DNA of 8,566 nt from Chloroflexia bacterium. Lineage in GTDB: Bacteria > Chloroflexota > Chloroflexia > Thermomicrobiales > CFX8. Shown piece after piece: positions 1-6,231 of the stretch (its first letter is position 1; every line of letters begins with the position of its first letter). Location: NCBI GenBank assembly GCA_013696045.1, contig JACCZH010000346.1:1-8566 (forward strand). Reading direction: 5' to 3'. The translations under genes and the position numbers were made by a program. Under the pieces are notes generated by a model. The model worked only from the letters and a program-made list of their open reading frames with translations. It searched no databases and was not told the origin of the DNA.

Positions 1-4
1 CTTC

Positions 5-32
5 GTAGCGGCGCAATGCATTGCGCCGCTAC
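5..32. repeat. perfect 28-bp palindrome (REP/MITE-like)
   Basis: The two 14-base halves (GTAGCGGCGCAATG and its exact reverse complement) abut with no spacer and no mismatch. Symmetry stops at the next base on each side (C4 against A33). It lies 39 bp upstream of the DinB start codon. As RNA or cruciform it would form a strong GC-rich hairpin. There is no T-tract, so it is not a classical terminator. From memory, similar GTAG-GGCGC-centred palindromes are dispersed in environmental bacterial genomes, so a repeat-family member is more likely than a gene-specific operator (inference). Confidence 0.75.
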
Positions 33-71
33 AGCCGACCGGTGTTGGAAACAGCAGTGGAAAGGTCTCCC

Positions 72-629
72 ATGTCAGAGTTACAGAGCTATCGCACGAT
101 GATCGAGTTTGCGAACAACGACCTCAAAGAGGCCGTCTCGACCGTGGGTGACGAGCAGTTCGGCAAACGACCAACCCCGGAGGCGAACCCGGTGAACTTC
201 GTCTACTTCCACGTCCTGCGCCACTGGGACCGCGACATCAACGTCCGTATCCAGGGGCAAGACCCCGCACAGGACGCCTGGCACCGGGGCGGATTCAGCG
301 AGCTGAGCGGCTACAGTCCAGACGGCAAGGGCAAACCCGACATCGGCACCGGCTACGGTTATAGCCAGGCTGAAGTGGACGAGGTGACGACAGACAAGGC
401 GGCCCTCTCGCGCTACCAGCAGATGCTCTGGGACGAAACCGACGCCCTGCTGGATTCGCTGGATGAGGATAGCCTGCGCATCGAACGCCCTTCGCCGTCG
501 GGCAGTACCTTAACCACCGCCGGCCGGCTCCAGCACCTGATCGCCCACACCTATCTGCACATCGGCGACATCGAATACATCAAAGGGCTGGTTGGCGCGC
601 CGCCCTGCGATTTGCCGAATATCGGATAA
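72..629 (+). CDS. DinB-fold (DinB/YfiT-like) metal-dependent protein
   Basis: This 185-residue protein belongs to the DinB/YfiT-like four-helix-bundle superfamily. Members bind a divalent metal through three histidines; many are thiol-dependent S-transferases or uncharacterised stress proteins. The expected ligands are visible. One His lies in the helix-2 motif FHVLRHWDRD (H47, with H51 nearby). A C-terminal HLIAHTYLHIGDIEYIKG stretch holds HxxxH (H159 and H163, preceded by H155). The frame is open upstream to position 21, but the ATG at 72 is chosen: translation from 21 would run through the palindromic repeat, and a purine-rich GGAAAGG lies 6-12 bases before this ATG. A 30-residue loop rich in Gly and Asp (about 71-100) separates the two halves. 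It faces a convergent rmlA-like gene. The exact substrate cannot be read from the sequence. Confidence 0.85.
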   Translation: MSELQSYRTMIEFANNDLKEAVSTVGDEQFGKRPTPEANPVNFVYFHVLRHWDRDINVRIQGQDPAQDAWHRGGFSELSGYSPDGKGKPDIGTGYGYSQAEVDEVTTDKAALSRYQQMLWDETDALLDSLDEDSLRIERPSPSGSTLTTAGRLQHLIAHTYLHIGDIEYIKGLVGAPPCDLPNIG

Positions 630-735
630 TGGCGCCGAAAAATTCTCATAGGGCAATGCACCGCGATCAGCGTCCGCGCCTACCGCGAGGTAGATGCACA
701 TGGGGCGTGATACGGCTCAGAGGGCGTCCAGGTTC
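630..735. other. convergent spacer with small GNRA hairpin
   Basis: A 106-bp spacer between the convergent DinB and rmlA-like genes. The only structure seen is CTACC-GCGA-GGTAG at 680-693, a 5-bp stem closed by a GNRA-type tetraloop. No T-tract follows on either strand, so it is at best a weak transcript-end structure. Confidence 0.4.
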
Positions 736-1503
736 CTACGAAATCTCCAACAAGCCCGCCGCCACGCGATCCGCGTTGGCTTTACCGAGTTTCTTCTCGG
801 CCCAGTAGCGGGTGGTGCGATAGAGACTCTGGAAGGTGCCGGCGTCGCTCCAGAAGCCGTCGAGCTCAACCCAGCGCAGGCGGTCGTCATTGAGATAGAA
901 ATTATTCACATCAGTAATCTCAAGCTCGCCACGGTTTGACGGCTCTAGCTTTCCGATATAGTCGAACACTGTTTCGTCATAAATGTACAGTCCGGTGATG
1001 GCATAGGGGCTGTGCGGACGATCTGGCTTCTCTTCAATGCGCAGGATCCGGGCCGTATCCTCAGGGTCGAAGACTGGGCAACCGAAGCGGTCTGGGTCGG
1101 GGACTTCCTTCAGAAAGAGCATCGCGCCGCCGTCGAACCCCTGCACCGCAGGGCCAATATCGGCATCGGTGGTGTTGTCGCCGAGAATGACGCAGATCGG
1201 CTCACCGTCGGCGAACTCCTCGCCCAACGATAGCGCCTCGGCGATGCCGCCCTCATTATTCTGGTAGGTGTATTCCAGATGCTTCAATCCAAACTGCCGG
1301 CCGTTGCGCAAAACAGGGATGAAGTCGCCGGCGTGCGGTCCACCGGTCACGATCAGCACCTCATCAACTCCGGCGGAGACCAGTGTCTGAATCGGGTAAT
1401 AGACCATCGGCTGGTCGTAAATTGGCAGAAGGTGTTTGTTGGTTGCGTGGGTAAGCGGGTATAGCCGGCTGCCAAGCCCGCCAGCCAGAATGATGCCCTT
1501 CAT
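736..1503 (-). CDS. RmlA-like glucose-1-phosphate thymidylyltransferase (short form)
   Basis: This 255-residue cytoplasmic enzyme is of the sugar-phosphate nucleotidyltransferase family. By family it would condense dTTP and glucose-1-phosphate to dTDP-glucose and pyrophosphate, the first step of dTDP-rhamnose and other dTDP-deoxysugar synthesis. The N-terminal signature is complete: GGLGSRLYPLT at 8-18, then NKHLLPIYDQPMVYYPI at 22-38, with K23 as the signature lysine. LGDN near residue 108 supplies the metal-binding Asp. IEEKP, GLYIYD, GELEITDVN and WSDAGT follow in the order seen in RmlA. Classical RmlA is about 290 residues; this one lacks the extra C-terminal segment, like the short forms in archaea and several bacterial phyla. 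The start overlaps the stop of the upstream membrane-protein gene by ATGA, and GAGG sequences in that gene's acidic tail serve as ribosome binding site, so the two are probably co-translated. No rmlB/C/D genes are adjacent. Another sugar or NTP specificity cannot be excluded. Confidence 0.9.
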   Translation of the reverse strand: MKGIILAGGLGSRLYPLTHATNKHLLPIYDQPMVYYPIQTLVSAGVDEVLIVTGGPHAGDFIPVLRNGRQFGLKHLEYTYQNNEGGIAEALSLGEEFADGEPICVILGDNTTDADIGPAVQGFDGGAMLFLKEVPDPDRFGCPVFDPEDTARILRIEEKPDRPHSPYAITGLYIYDETVFDYIGKLEPSNRGELEITDVNNFYLNDDRLRWVELDGFWSDAGTFQSLYRTTRYWAEKKLGKANADRVAAGLLEIS

Positions 1504-1706
1504 GCGCTTTCGTCCTCTTCCTCTTTGTCCGCGTCAGCCGCGTCGGCCTGTGCTGTTCGGTAGAGCACGAGCCCGCCAAGACCCGCGATCACCAGACCGA
1601 GCAGTGTGCCGAGCATCTGTTTCCAGCCAAAACCAGTCCCCGGCATACCCAAGGCAAGCGGGTCAGCAAACAGCGACGCGATGGTGAGCAACACACCAAA
1701 TGCCAC
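1500..1706 (-). CDS. small two-helix membrane protein, acidic C-terminal tail
   Basis: A small hypothetical membrane protein; family not recognised. From the GTG at 1706 it is 68 residues. There is a hydrophobic stretch at the N-terminus, a Gly/Pro-rich link (about 19-27), a second hydrophobic helix (about 28-49), then a very acidic tail (DADKEEEDESA at 58-68). The start is uncertain. The frame stays open upstream to a TAA at 1791-1793. The 13 residues before the GTG (IFREQIRIAGFAI) complete the first membrane helix and give it a positively charged lead. A purine-rich stretch (GAGAAGAGCAGG) sits 6 bases before an ATT codon at 1743-1745, so an 81-residue form initiating at ATT, or at a former ATG, is plausible. 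Its TGA overlaps the rmlA-like ATG by four bases (ATGA), and the codons for the acidic tail contain GAGG sites that can load ribosomes for that gene. This coupling argues the ORF is real. Confidence 0.55.
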   Translation of the reverse strand: MAFGVLLTIASLFADPLALGMPGTGFGWKQMLGTLLGLVIAGLGGLVLYRTAQADAADADKEEEDESA

Positions 1707-1838
1707 GATCGCAAATCCAGCAATACGAATCTGTTCTCGAAAAATGTCGGGCCTGCTCTTCTCTACACTGCAGAATGGCTTCGATGACGTTTACTATGTT
1801 GGGTCGTTAATCGGCGGGAAAACAATGATACAACTGTT

Positions 1839-1915
1839 ATCTCGACCGAAGTGGAGAGATCTCGACGCAACCAAAGCATCAGCAAGCAAGATGGTTGCTC
1901 CACTTCGGTCGAGAT
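1839..1915. repeat. inverted-repeat element (18-bp arms, MITE/REP-like)
   Basis: Perfect 18-bp inverted arms, ATCTCGACCGAAGTGGAG at 1839-1856 and its reverse complement at 1898-1915, flank a 41-base centre. Inside, CAACCA (1868-1873) pairs with TGGTTG (1892-1897), extending the structure across an asymmetric bulge. The outer eight bases of the left arm (ATCTCGAC) recur at 1859-1866, giving an alternative pairing partner for the right arm. It encodes no convincing ORF and lies in the 282-bp spacer between the small membrane protein and the M14 gene. Similar TCTCGACCGAAG-type inverted repeats are, from memory, dispersed in many environmental genomes, so a non-autonomous mobile repeat is the likeliest reading. 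No target-site duplication was seen. Confidence 0.7.
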
Positions 1916-2027
1916 GACTACCTGATTGCGCGATTCCTGGTTACCGGTTCGATACGTTCAGCTCTATCGTTGCGGCCCGCACACGCCAGGCTGACATCCC
2001 GCAACGCGCCGGAGTATAACAACTCGC

Positions 2028-4502
2028 TTACCGCGTCGCGCTCATATACAGCGAATTGAACAGCAGGCGGTAGGTGCCCCGTGACTGCGCCCGGAACTGC
2101 GGCCGGAAGCCGAAGAGGATCACCTGACCAGAGCCGACTGCAATCTCCACCAGCGCCGCCCGGCCACGCACATGCTCGCCACCGAGCATCCAGCCGGCTA
2201 TCAACTGGTTCGAGAGCGGGTAACGCCCGATCGTCTGCGTGCTGCCGCCATTGGAGCCCACATCGAACGCGGGCGAGTTCACGAACAGGGCGGAGGCTTC
2301 ACGCTCGTATCCGTAGGCAATAGGATGGCGCGGGTCGAGAATCAGCCGCATCAAGGAGCCGGGATTGTAGAACTCATCGGTGCGGAGCCCTTCAAGCACA
2401 TTCGTAACCGGAAGATAAAGATATTTGATCGCCAGCTCACAAGCCGAGTCGATGGCAATTAACGTGCCCCCCGCCTCGACAAAGCGCCGCAGCTTGGCCG
2501 CGCCAATCTCGCCGATCCCGCCTGCATATTCCGCCGGATAATCGTGCGGAGAGTTGCCCTCCAGAATGTCTTTGGCCGGCTGTTGGGCGAGCACGATGAC
2601 GTCGAAGCGGTCTGAAAGATCACCTTGCCGGATATCGCGGTTCCTCAGCGTGGAAAAATCAAAGTTGTACTGCTCGAAGATAAACCTGGTCCACCCCTCG
2701 TCCATCGCGTTGGGCCGGTAGGAACGATACATCCCGATTCGGGGCGCATCCTGCCTGCGCAAGGCATGTTTCATCTGGTTGCGGTCGACAGTGGCCAGCG
2801 TGACGTGGGTCTCACGAGCTACCTTCTCCAGATCGCCGCGATCCAGCCCTTCCACGATGAATGCGCCGGTTTCGATGCCAAGCTCCGGGTGAACCCCGGT
2901 GAAACGGTGAACGGTGGCGCCTGCGGCCAGCAACAGGTTCACCGCCCGGGCGCTCGCGTTCACCCTTGGATCGAGCATGAACGCCGGTCCATCACCGGTG
3001 ACCTGGCCCTGTGGGAGGTCAACACACTCAACCCTGCTGAGTTGCGCTTCGAATGATGACTCAACCCGCACTGCCTCAACGCCCATCTGCAACGGCAATG
3101 AATGAGCGGTGATGTCATACGGCGGTTTGGGGGGGCCGCCCGGGAACAGCCGCAGATCCGGATACTCCTGTACATCGAGCATGGTGCGAGCGAACGGGCC
3201 ATACGGCTGCGCCGTGAGAACAACCCGCGACCCGCCCGGGTACTCAACACCGTCCGCGATGAACGACGCAGCCGACTCATGAATCTCAACGTCGCCAAAT
3301 TCGAGCGCCTGAAGCATCTCGGCTGTCGTGACCGGGTCAGCCTGGTCCGCCGGAACAACAAATGCGTAGGGCTCGTCAGCGTTAACGGCGTCACGCGAGA
3401 TGGCTGCAAAGTTCCGCACCCAGCGGTCACGATAGGCGGCGGCGTTGTTCAAGAGCGCCAGTGCCGAGATTTTGTTGTACTCGACGATGTCCCTCAACCG
3501 CCAGTCCCCGCCCGGCCACGGCTCCGGATGGTTCCACGAGGCGACAGCTGGATCAAAGCCGCGCGTCTCTTTACGCTCCGACTCGCCCAGATGAATCGGT
3601 GTCGCAATCTTGACACTGGCCGCCTCGGAGAGAATACGCACTCCGCCGTGATAGTGCTGGTAGGCGCGCGAGGGCGAGAAAGCGTCAAAGATGATGTTGG
3701 TCGCCACACCGGTTTTGCCGGCCGCCGTCAGATCGGCGGCCATGGCCTGCCCGACGAGCGCGACCTGCTGTTGCAGCAGCGGGTGAACGTTGGCGTCGTA
3801 GGGATCGATAAAGGGCGGCAGCACGTAGCGCGGTCCGTCCGGCATCATCTGATGTTGATCAAAAACGATGTGTGGACGCCAGACATTATGGATCTTCTCA
3901 ATCGCGAGCCGGTTCTCAACCTGGGTAAACATGAACCAGTCGCGGTTGTTATCGTGGCCGGTGTAGGTATGGTAAAGCGTCGGCGGCGCCGAACCCTCAA
4001 AAGGCGTGGCGAGCGTTTCCGCATACCAATCGGCCACCAGTTCCATGCCGTCCGGGTTGAGCGATGGAACCAGCAGCAGGATGGTTTCGGAGAGAATGCA
4101 CCTGATTTCCGGGTCATCTCTGGTCGCCAGCTCATAGACCAGCTCGGGCGTCATCTGCACCGCGCCGACCTCGGTCGCATGAATCGAGCAGGTAATCAGG
4201 ACAATGGCTCGGCCCTCCTCCGTCAGCCGGTCGATCTCGGACTGGTCAACGCCTCGCGGGTCGGCCAGCATGGCCTGGATCGCGCGGAAATGCTCAACGT
4301 TCTGAAGGTTCTCCGGCGAAGAGATGGTGAGCATCACGAAGGGCTGGCCTTCGGTGGCAACACCAAGCTGCTCGTACAGCACCCGGTCGCTGGCAGCAGC
4401 CACCTCCTGAAAATACGCCAGCATGTCAGCCCAGCGAACCAGTTTACGGTCCGCCCCCATCTGAAACCCAAAGCGCTCCTCGGGAGTCACAATCCCCGCC
4501 AT
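2028..4502 (-). CDS. M14-family zinc carboxypeptidase-like protein with C-terminal GATase-like domain
   Basis: An 824-residue metallopeptidase of family M14 (carboxypeptidase A-like fold). Zinc ligands are visible as HATE (H108, E111) and DQH (H217). LNPDG is at 148-152. NNRD (N186, R187) matches the Asn-Arg pair that binds the substrate carboxylate in carboxypeptidase A. SEAAS (E293) is the candidate for the general-base Glu. Residues about 480-824 look like a glutamine-amidotransferase-like Rossmann domain: DVIVLAQQP near 625, [15 protein letters not shown] near 675, and a C-terminal [18 protein letters not shown]. This layout and length match large bacterial M14 proteins. Many relatives carry an export signal, but this N-terminus ([14 protein letters not shown]) has none, so a cytoplasmic location is inferred. 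The ATG at 4502 is firm: GGAGGG at 4511-4516 stands 8 bases upstream. A -10-like TAGGAT lies at 4548-4553. The natural substrate is unknown. Confidence 0.88.
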   Translation of the reverse strand: MAGIVTPEERFGFQMGADRKLVRWADMLAYFQEVAAASDRVLYEQLGVATEGQPFVMLTISSPENLQNVEHFRAIQAMLADPRGVDQSEIDRLTEEGRAIVLITCSIHATEVGAVQMTPELVYELATRDDPEIRCILSETILLLVPSLNPDGMELVADWYAETLATPFEGSAPPTLYHTYTGHDNNRDWFMFTQVENRLAIEKIHNVWRPHIVFDQHQMMPDGPRYVLPPFIDPYDANVHPLLQQQVALVGQAMAADLTAAGKTGVATNIIFDAFSPSRAYQHYHGGVRILSEAASVKIATPIHLGESERKETRGFDPAVASWNHPEPWPGGDWRLRDIVEYNKISALALLNNAAAYRDRWVRNFAAISRDAVNADEPYAFVVPADQADPVTTAEMLQALEFGDVEIHESAASFIADGVEYPGGSRVVLTAQPYGPFARTMLDVQEYPDLRLFPGGPPKPPYDITAHSLPLQMGVEAVRVESSFEAQLSRVECVDLPQGQVTGDGPAFMLDPRVNASARAVNLLLAAGATVHRFTGVHPELGIETGAFIVEGLDRGDLEKVARETHVTLATVDRNQMKHALRRQDAPRIGMYRSYRPNAMDEGWTRFIFEQYNFDFSTLRNRDIRQGDLSDRFDVIVLAQQPAKDILEGNSPHDYPAEYAGGIGEIGAAKLRRFVEAGGTLIAIDSACELAIKYLYLPVTNVLEGLRTDEFYNPGSLMRLILDPRHPIAYGYEREASALFVNSPAFDVGSNGGSTQTIGRYPLSNQLIAGWMLGGEHVRGRAALVEIAVGSGQVILFGFRPQFRAQSRGTYRLLFNSLYMSATR

Positions 4503-4510
4503 ACCCGAAT

Positions 4511-4516
4511 CCCTCC
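4511..4516 (-). promoter_or_regulatory. strong ribosome binding site of the M14 gene
   Basis: GGAGGG on the minus strand, 8 bases before the ATG at 4502. It fixes the start of the M14 protein and therefore the absence of a signal peptide. Confidence 0.8.
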
Positions 4517-4545
4517 ATCAACGGTTGCTCCGCCACTCCTGCGCA

Positions 4546-4560
4546 TGATCCTAGCCGATG
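4546..4560 (-). promoter_or_regulatory. candidate -10 promoter motif of the M14 gene
   Basis: On the minus strand this reads CATCGGCTAGGATCA, with TAGGAT as a -10-like hexamer at 4548-4553. A transcript start near 4541 would give a leader of about 40 bases. No good -35 hexamer is seen at the usual distance. The 15-mer differs at one base from the one upstream of the lipoprotein gene (4956-4970), which is the main support. Confidence 0.45.
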
Positions 4561-4680
4561 CGAGGTCGTTGTGCATCAATCGACGCCGGAGGACACCGGC
4601 CGTCGTTCCTCAGGACGAACGGTGAAGGTCGTTGTAACCTCAAAGAGTGTAGAGCGCAGCCCAAGAAGGGATAGGTCTTC

Positions 4681-4923
4681 ATGCGCCGCTATACCATCTT
4701 CCTTAACCCTGATCCAGCGCATGGTGTCTACACGGTCACAGTTCCAAGCCTGCCCGGTGTGGTGGCTCAAGGACGCAACATCGATGAATCTCTGGAGAGA
4801 GCCAGGGAGGCAATTGAGCTCCACCTACGCGGACTGGTTACTGACGGCGAAGAGATCCCTGAAGAATCAGTTTCACCACAACTGGCAACCGTTTACGTCA
4901 GTGAGGTTGTCGCCACCGTCTAA
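4681..4923 (+). CDS. HicB-like (UPF0150) domain protein, no HicA partner seen
   Basis: An 80-residue protein of the HicB/UPF0150 fold. In HicAB toxin-antitoxin modules HicB neutralises the HicA RNase; many genomes also carry solo HicB-like proteins whose function is not settled. The family signature is clear: YTVTVPSLPGVVAQG (17-31) followed by the helix NIDESLERAREAIELHLRGL (33-52). The C-terminus ends after the domain's last strand (VSPQLATVYVSEVVATV), with no added ribbon-helix-helix or HTH DNA-binding segment. No HicA-like ORF (about 60 residues with a conserved His near a GSH motif) is found in the 178 bp upstream or the 93 bp downstream. AAGAAGGG at 4663-4670 is the likely ribosome binding site, 10 bases before the ATG. 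The gene is divergent from the M14 gene. Antitoxin function is therefore uncertain. Confidence 0.8.
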   Translation: MRRYTIFLNPDPAHGVYTVTVPSLPGVVAQGRNIDESLERAREAIELHLRGLVTDGEEIPEESVSPQLATVYVSEVVATV

Positions 4924-4955
4924 CCAGCGAAGCTGCCAGTATCGCTACCTCCGTT

Positions 4956-4970
4956 CATCGGCTAGAATCA
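4956..4970 (+). promoter_or_regulatory. candidate -10 promoter motif of the lipoprotein gene
   Basis: CATCGGCTAGAATCA, containing TAGAAT (five of six bases of the -10 consensus) at 4963-4968. A start near 4975 gives a leader of about 42 bases. The motif matches the one upstream of the M14 gene in 14 of 15 positions. A -35 hexamer is not evident, so initiation may rely on an extended -10 or a non-housekeeping sigma factor (inference). Confidence 0.5.
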
Positions 4971-5016
4971 GTTGCGCGCAATACGCCTGAATTCAGCGGT
5001 GTCGCCGAGGAGCGAA

Positions 5017-6132
5017 ATGTCTTTCCCTATACCGATGAAGTCCCATCGACACCTTGGTCCGGTCGTTATGGTCGCGCTCATTCTGCTATCGGCCGTCGCT
5101 TGCAACACAGAAAGCGCAAACCGGACCGCGACTGTGGCCGCGAGCGGGACGCCCGTCACCACAATCACTCCAGCCGGCAACATCCTGATGATCGACGGGG
5201 ACGCCGTTGAACGCGTATACGTGCCTGACCCGCGCCAGCCGCCACTGTATGCGCTCACGGACAAGCGCCTGTACATCTGGCGCAACCGGCAGTGGGAGGC
5301 AACCCCAACTGTTAACGAAAACCGCGCGTTTCTGGTTGATCACAACGATCCCCAGCGCCTCTTTCGTGGCGATCACCCTCCCTGCCAACAATCTGCACAG
5401 GACGACGACATCGCTCTTGAGGTGAGCGAGGATGGCGGCGACACATGGCGGGCGCTGCCGAACGGTCAGAATGTCCGGCCGATGGCGATTGATCCGGTCT
5501 TCCCTAACGTGCTCTATGGCACAGATTGCGCGCTCACGATTTCTGACAACCTGGGCGACACCTGGCGCTATTTTCAGCCACTCTACCAGCACGAAATTAT
5601 TGATCTGGACGTTGTCGGCGAACGCTTGCTAGTGCTCGGCATTTCAAACTCAGGCCAGAGTCAGGTGCGCGAGTTGAGGCTCGCCAGCCCAGATCGGCCG
5701 GAGATCTCCAACGTCATCATTCAAGTCGAGGGCATAGCATGTGTGGAGGCCGACGTCGACCGCGTGATCGTTGGCACACGGTCCGGTGTGCAAATCTCGC
5801 TCGATGGCGGCGAAACGTGGGCCGAGAGCCGGAGGGGTCTGGAATCGGTCACGCTGCCGCCTGATGAAGATTTGGTCGCGCCCAACAACCCCTTGAACGT
5901 GGCTGAGCGCGAATTTGGCGTGTTAACGGTCGCCATCGACCCATCGCATAGCCATCGCATTTTCGCAGGGACAGTCCGCGGCCTCTATGTCTCGCAGGAC
6001 GACGGGGGCACCTGGGACCGCTACGATGAAATCGCGAGCGATACCCAGGTCAGGGACGTCCAGTTCGCTGCTAATGGCGCTGACCTTTATGTCACCACAA
6101 GCGACGGAGTTGTCACCGTCCCGAATCCATAA
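5017..6132 (+). CDS. Asp-box (BNR/sortilin-like) beta-propeller lipoprotein
   Basis: A 371-residue predicted lipoprotein. The N-terminus has a basic segment (MKSHRH, 7-12), a hydrophobic stretch (GPVVMVALILLSAVA, 14-28) and C29 in an AVAC lipobox-like site. It should therefore be exported and anchored on the outer face of the membrane. Four Asp-boxes (SxDxGxTW type) are visible: SEDGGDTW at 137-144, SDNLGDTW at 176-183, SLDGGETW at 261-268 and SQDDGGTW at 326-333. Repeats also carry paired IDP...LYG/FAG strands, as in BNR, Ycf48-like and VPS10/sortilin propellers. Sialidase catalytic residues (RIP motif, Arg triad) are not seen, so a binding or scaffold role is likelier than an enzyme. The ATG at 5017 is chosen because GAGGAG (5007-5012) lies just upstream; the frame also opens at 4972 and at 5035, and the latter lacks a ribosome site. 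Confidence 0.82.
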   Translation: MSFPIPMKSHRHLGPVVMVALILLSAVACNTESANRTATVAASGTPVTTITPAGNILMIDGDAVERVYVPDPRQPPLYALTDKRLYIWRNRQWEATPTVNENRAFLVDHNDPQRLFRGDHPPCQQSAQDDDIALEVSEDGGDTWRALPNGQNVRPMAIDPVFPNVLYGTDCALTISDNLGDTWRYFQPLYQHEIIDLDVVGERLLVLGISNSGQSQVRELRLASPDRPEISNVIIQVEGIACVEADVDRVIVGTRSGVQISLDGGETWAESRRGLESVTLPPDEDLVAPNNPLNVAEREFGVLTVAIDPSHSHRIFAGTVRGLYVSQDDGGTWDRYDEIASDTQVRDVQFAANGADLYVTTSDGVVTVPNP

Positions 6133-6141
6133 AGCCACGGA

Positions 6142-6150
6142 TGCTACAAT
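6142..6150 (+). promoter_or_regulatory. candidate extended -10 promoter of the VOC-fusion gene
   Basis: TGCTACAAT matches the extended -10 form (TGN followed by TACAAT, five of six consensus bases). It begins 10 bases after the lipoprotein stop codon and would start transcription near 6157, giving a 75-base leader. It also fits the GCTANRATSA pattern shared with the two other leaders in this window. No matching -35 box is needed or seen. Confidence 0.45.
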
Positions 6151-6158
6151 GACCTTCG

Positions 6159-6200
6159 CGATTCCGGGCGGACACTCGCGCCCCCCGATTACGGGAATCG
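6159..6200 (+). other. leader hairpin upstream of the VOC-fusion gene
   Basis: CGATTCC (6159-6165) pairs with GGAATCG (6194-6200), and the enclosed GGGCG / CCCCCC tracts can pair further. The structure begins at about the predicted transcript start and ends 20 bases before the ribosome binding site (GGAG at 6221-6224). It could stabilise the 5' end or tune translation. No T-tract follows, so it is not a terminator for the lipoprotein gene. Confidence 0.35.
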
Positions 6201-6231
6201 TCACAATCCGGCAGGGGAGAGGAGCCATCGA

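Noticed and set aside
3102..4625. 507-residue plus-strand open frame antisense to the M14 gene
   Set aside because: It is a shadow of the M14 coding sequence: rich in Arg/His/Val/Gly with no domain pattern, no ribosome site, and the opposing frame has full catalytic motifs.
4503..4680. search for a HicA toxin upstream of the HicB-like gene
   Set aside because: The only short frame (from about 4559) lacks the HicA GSH/His motif and fold pattern.
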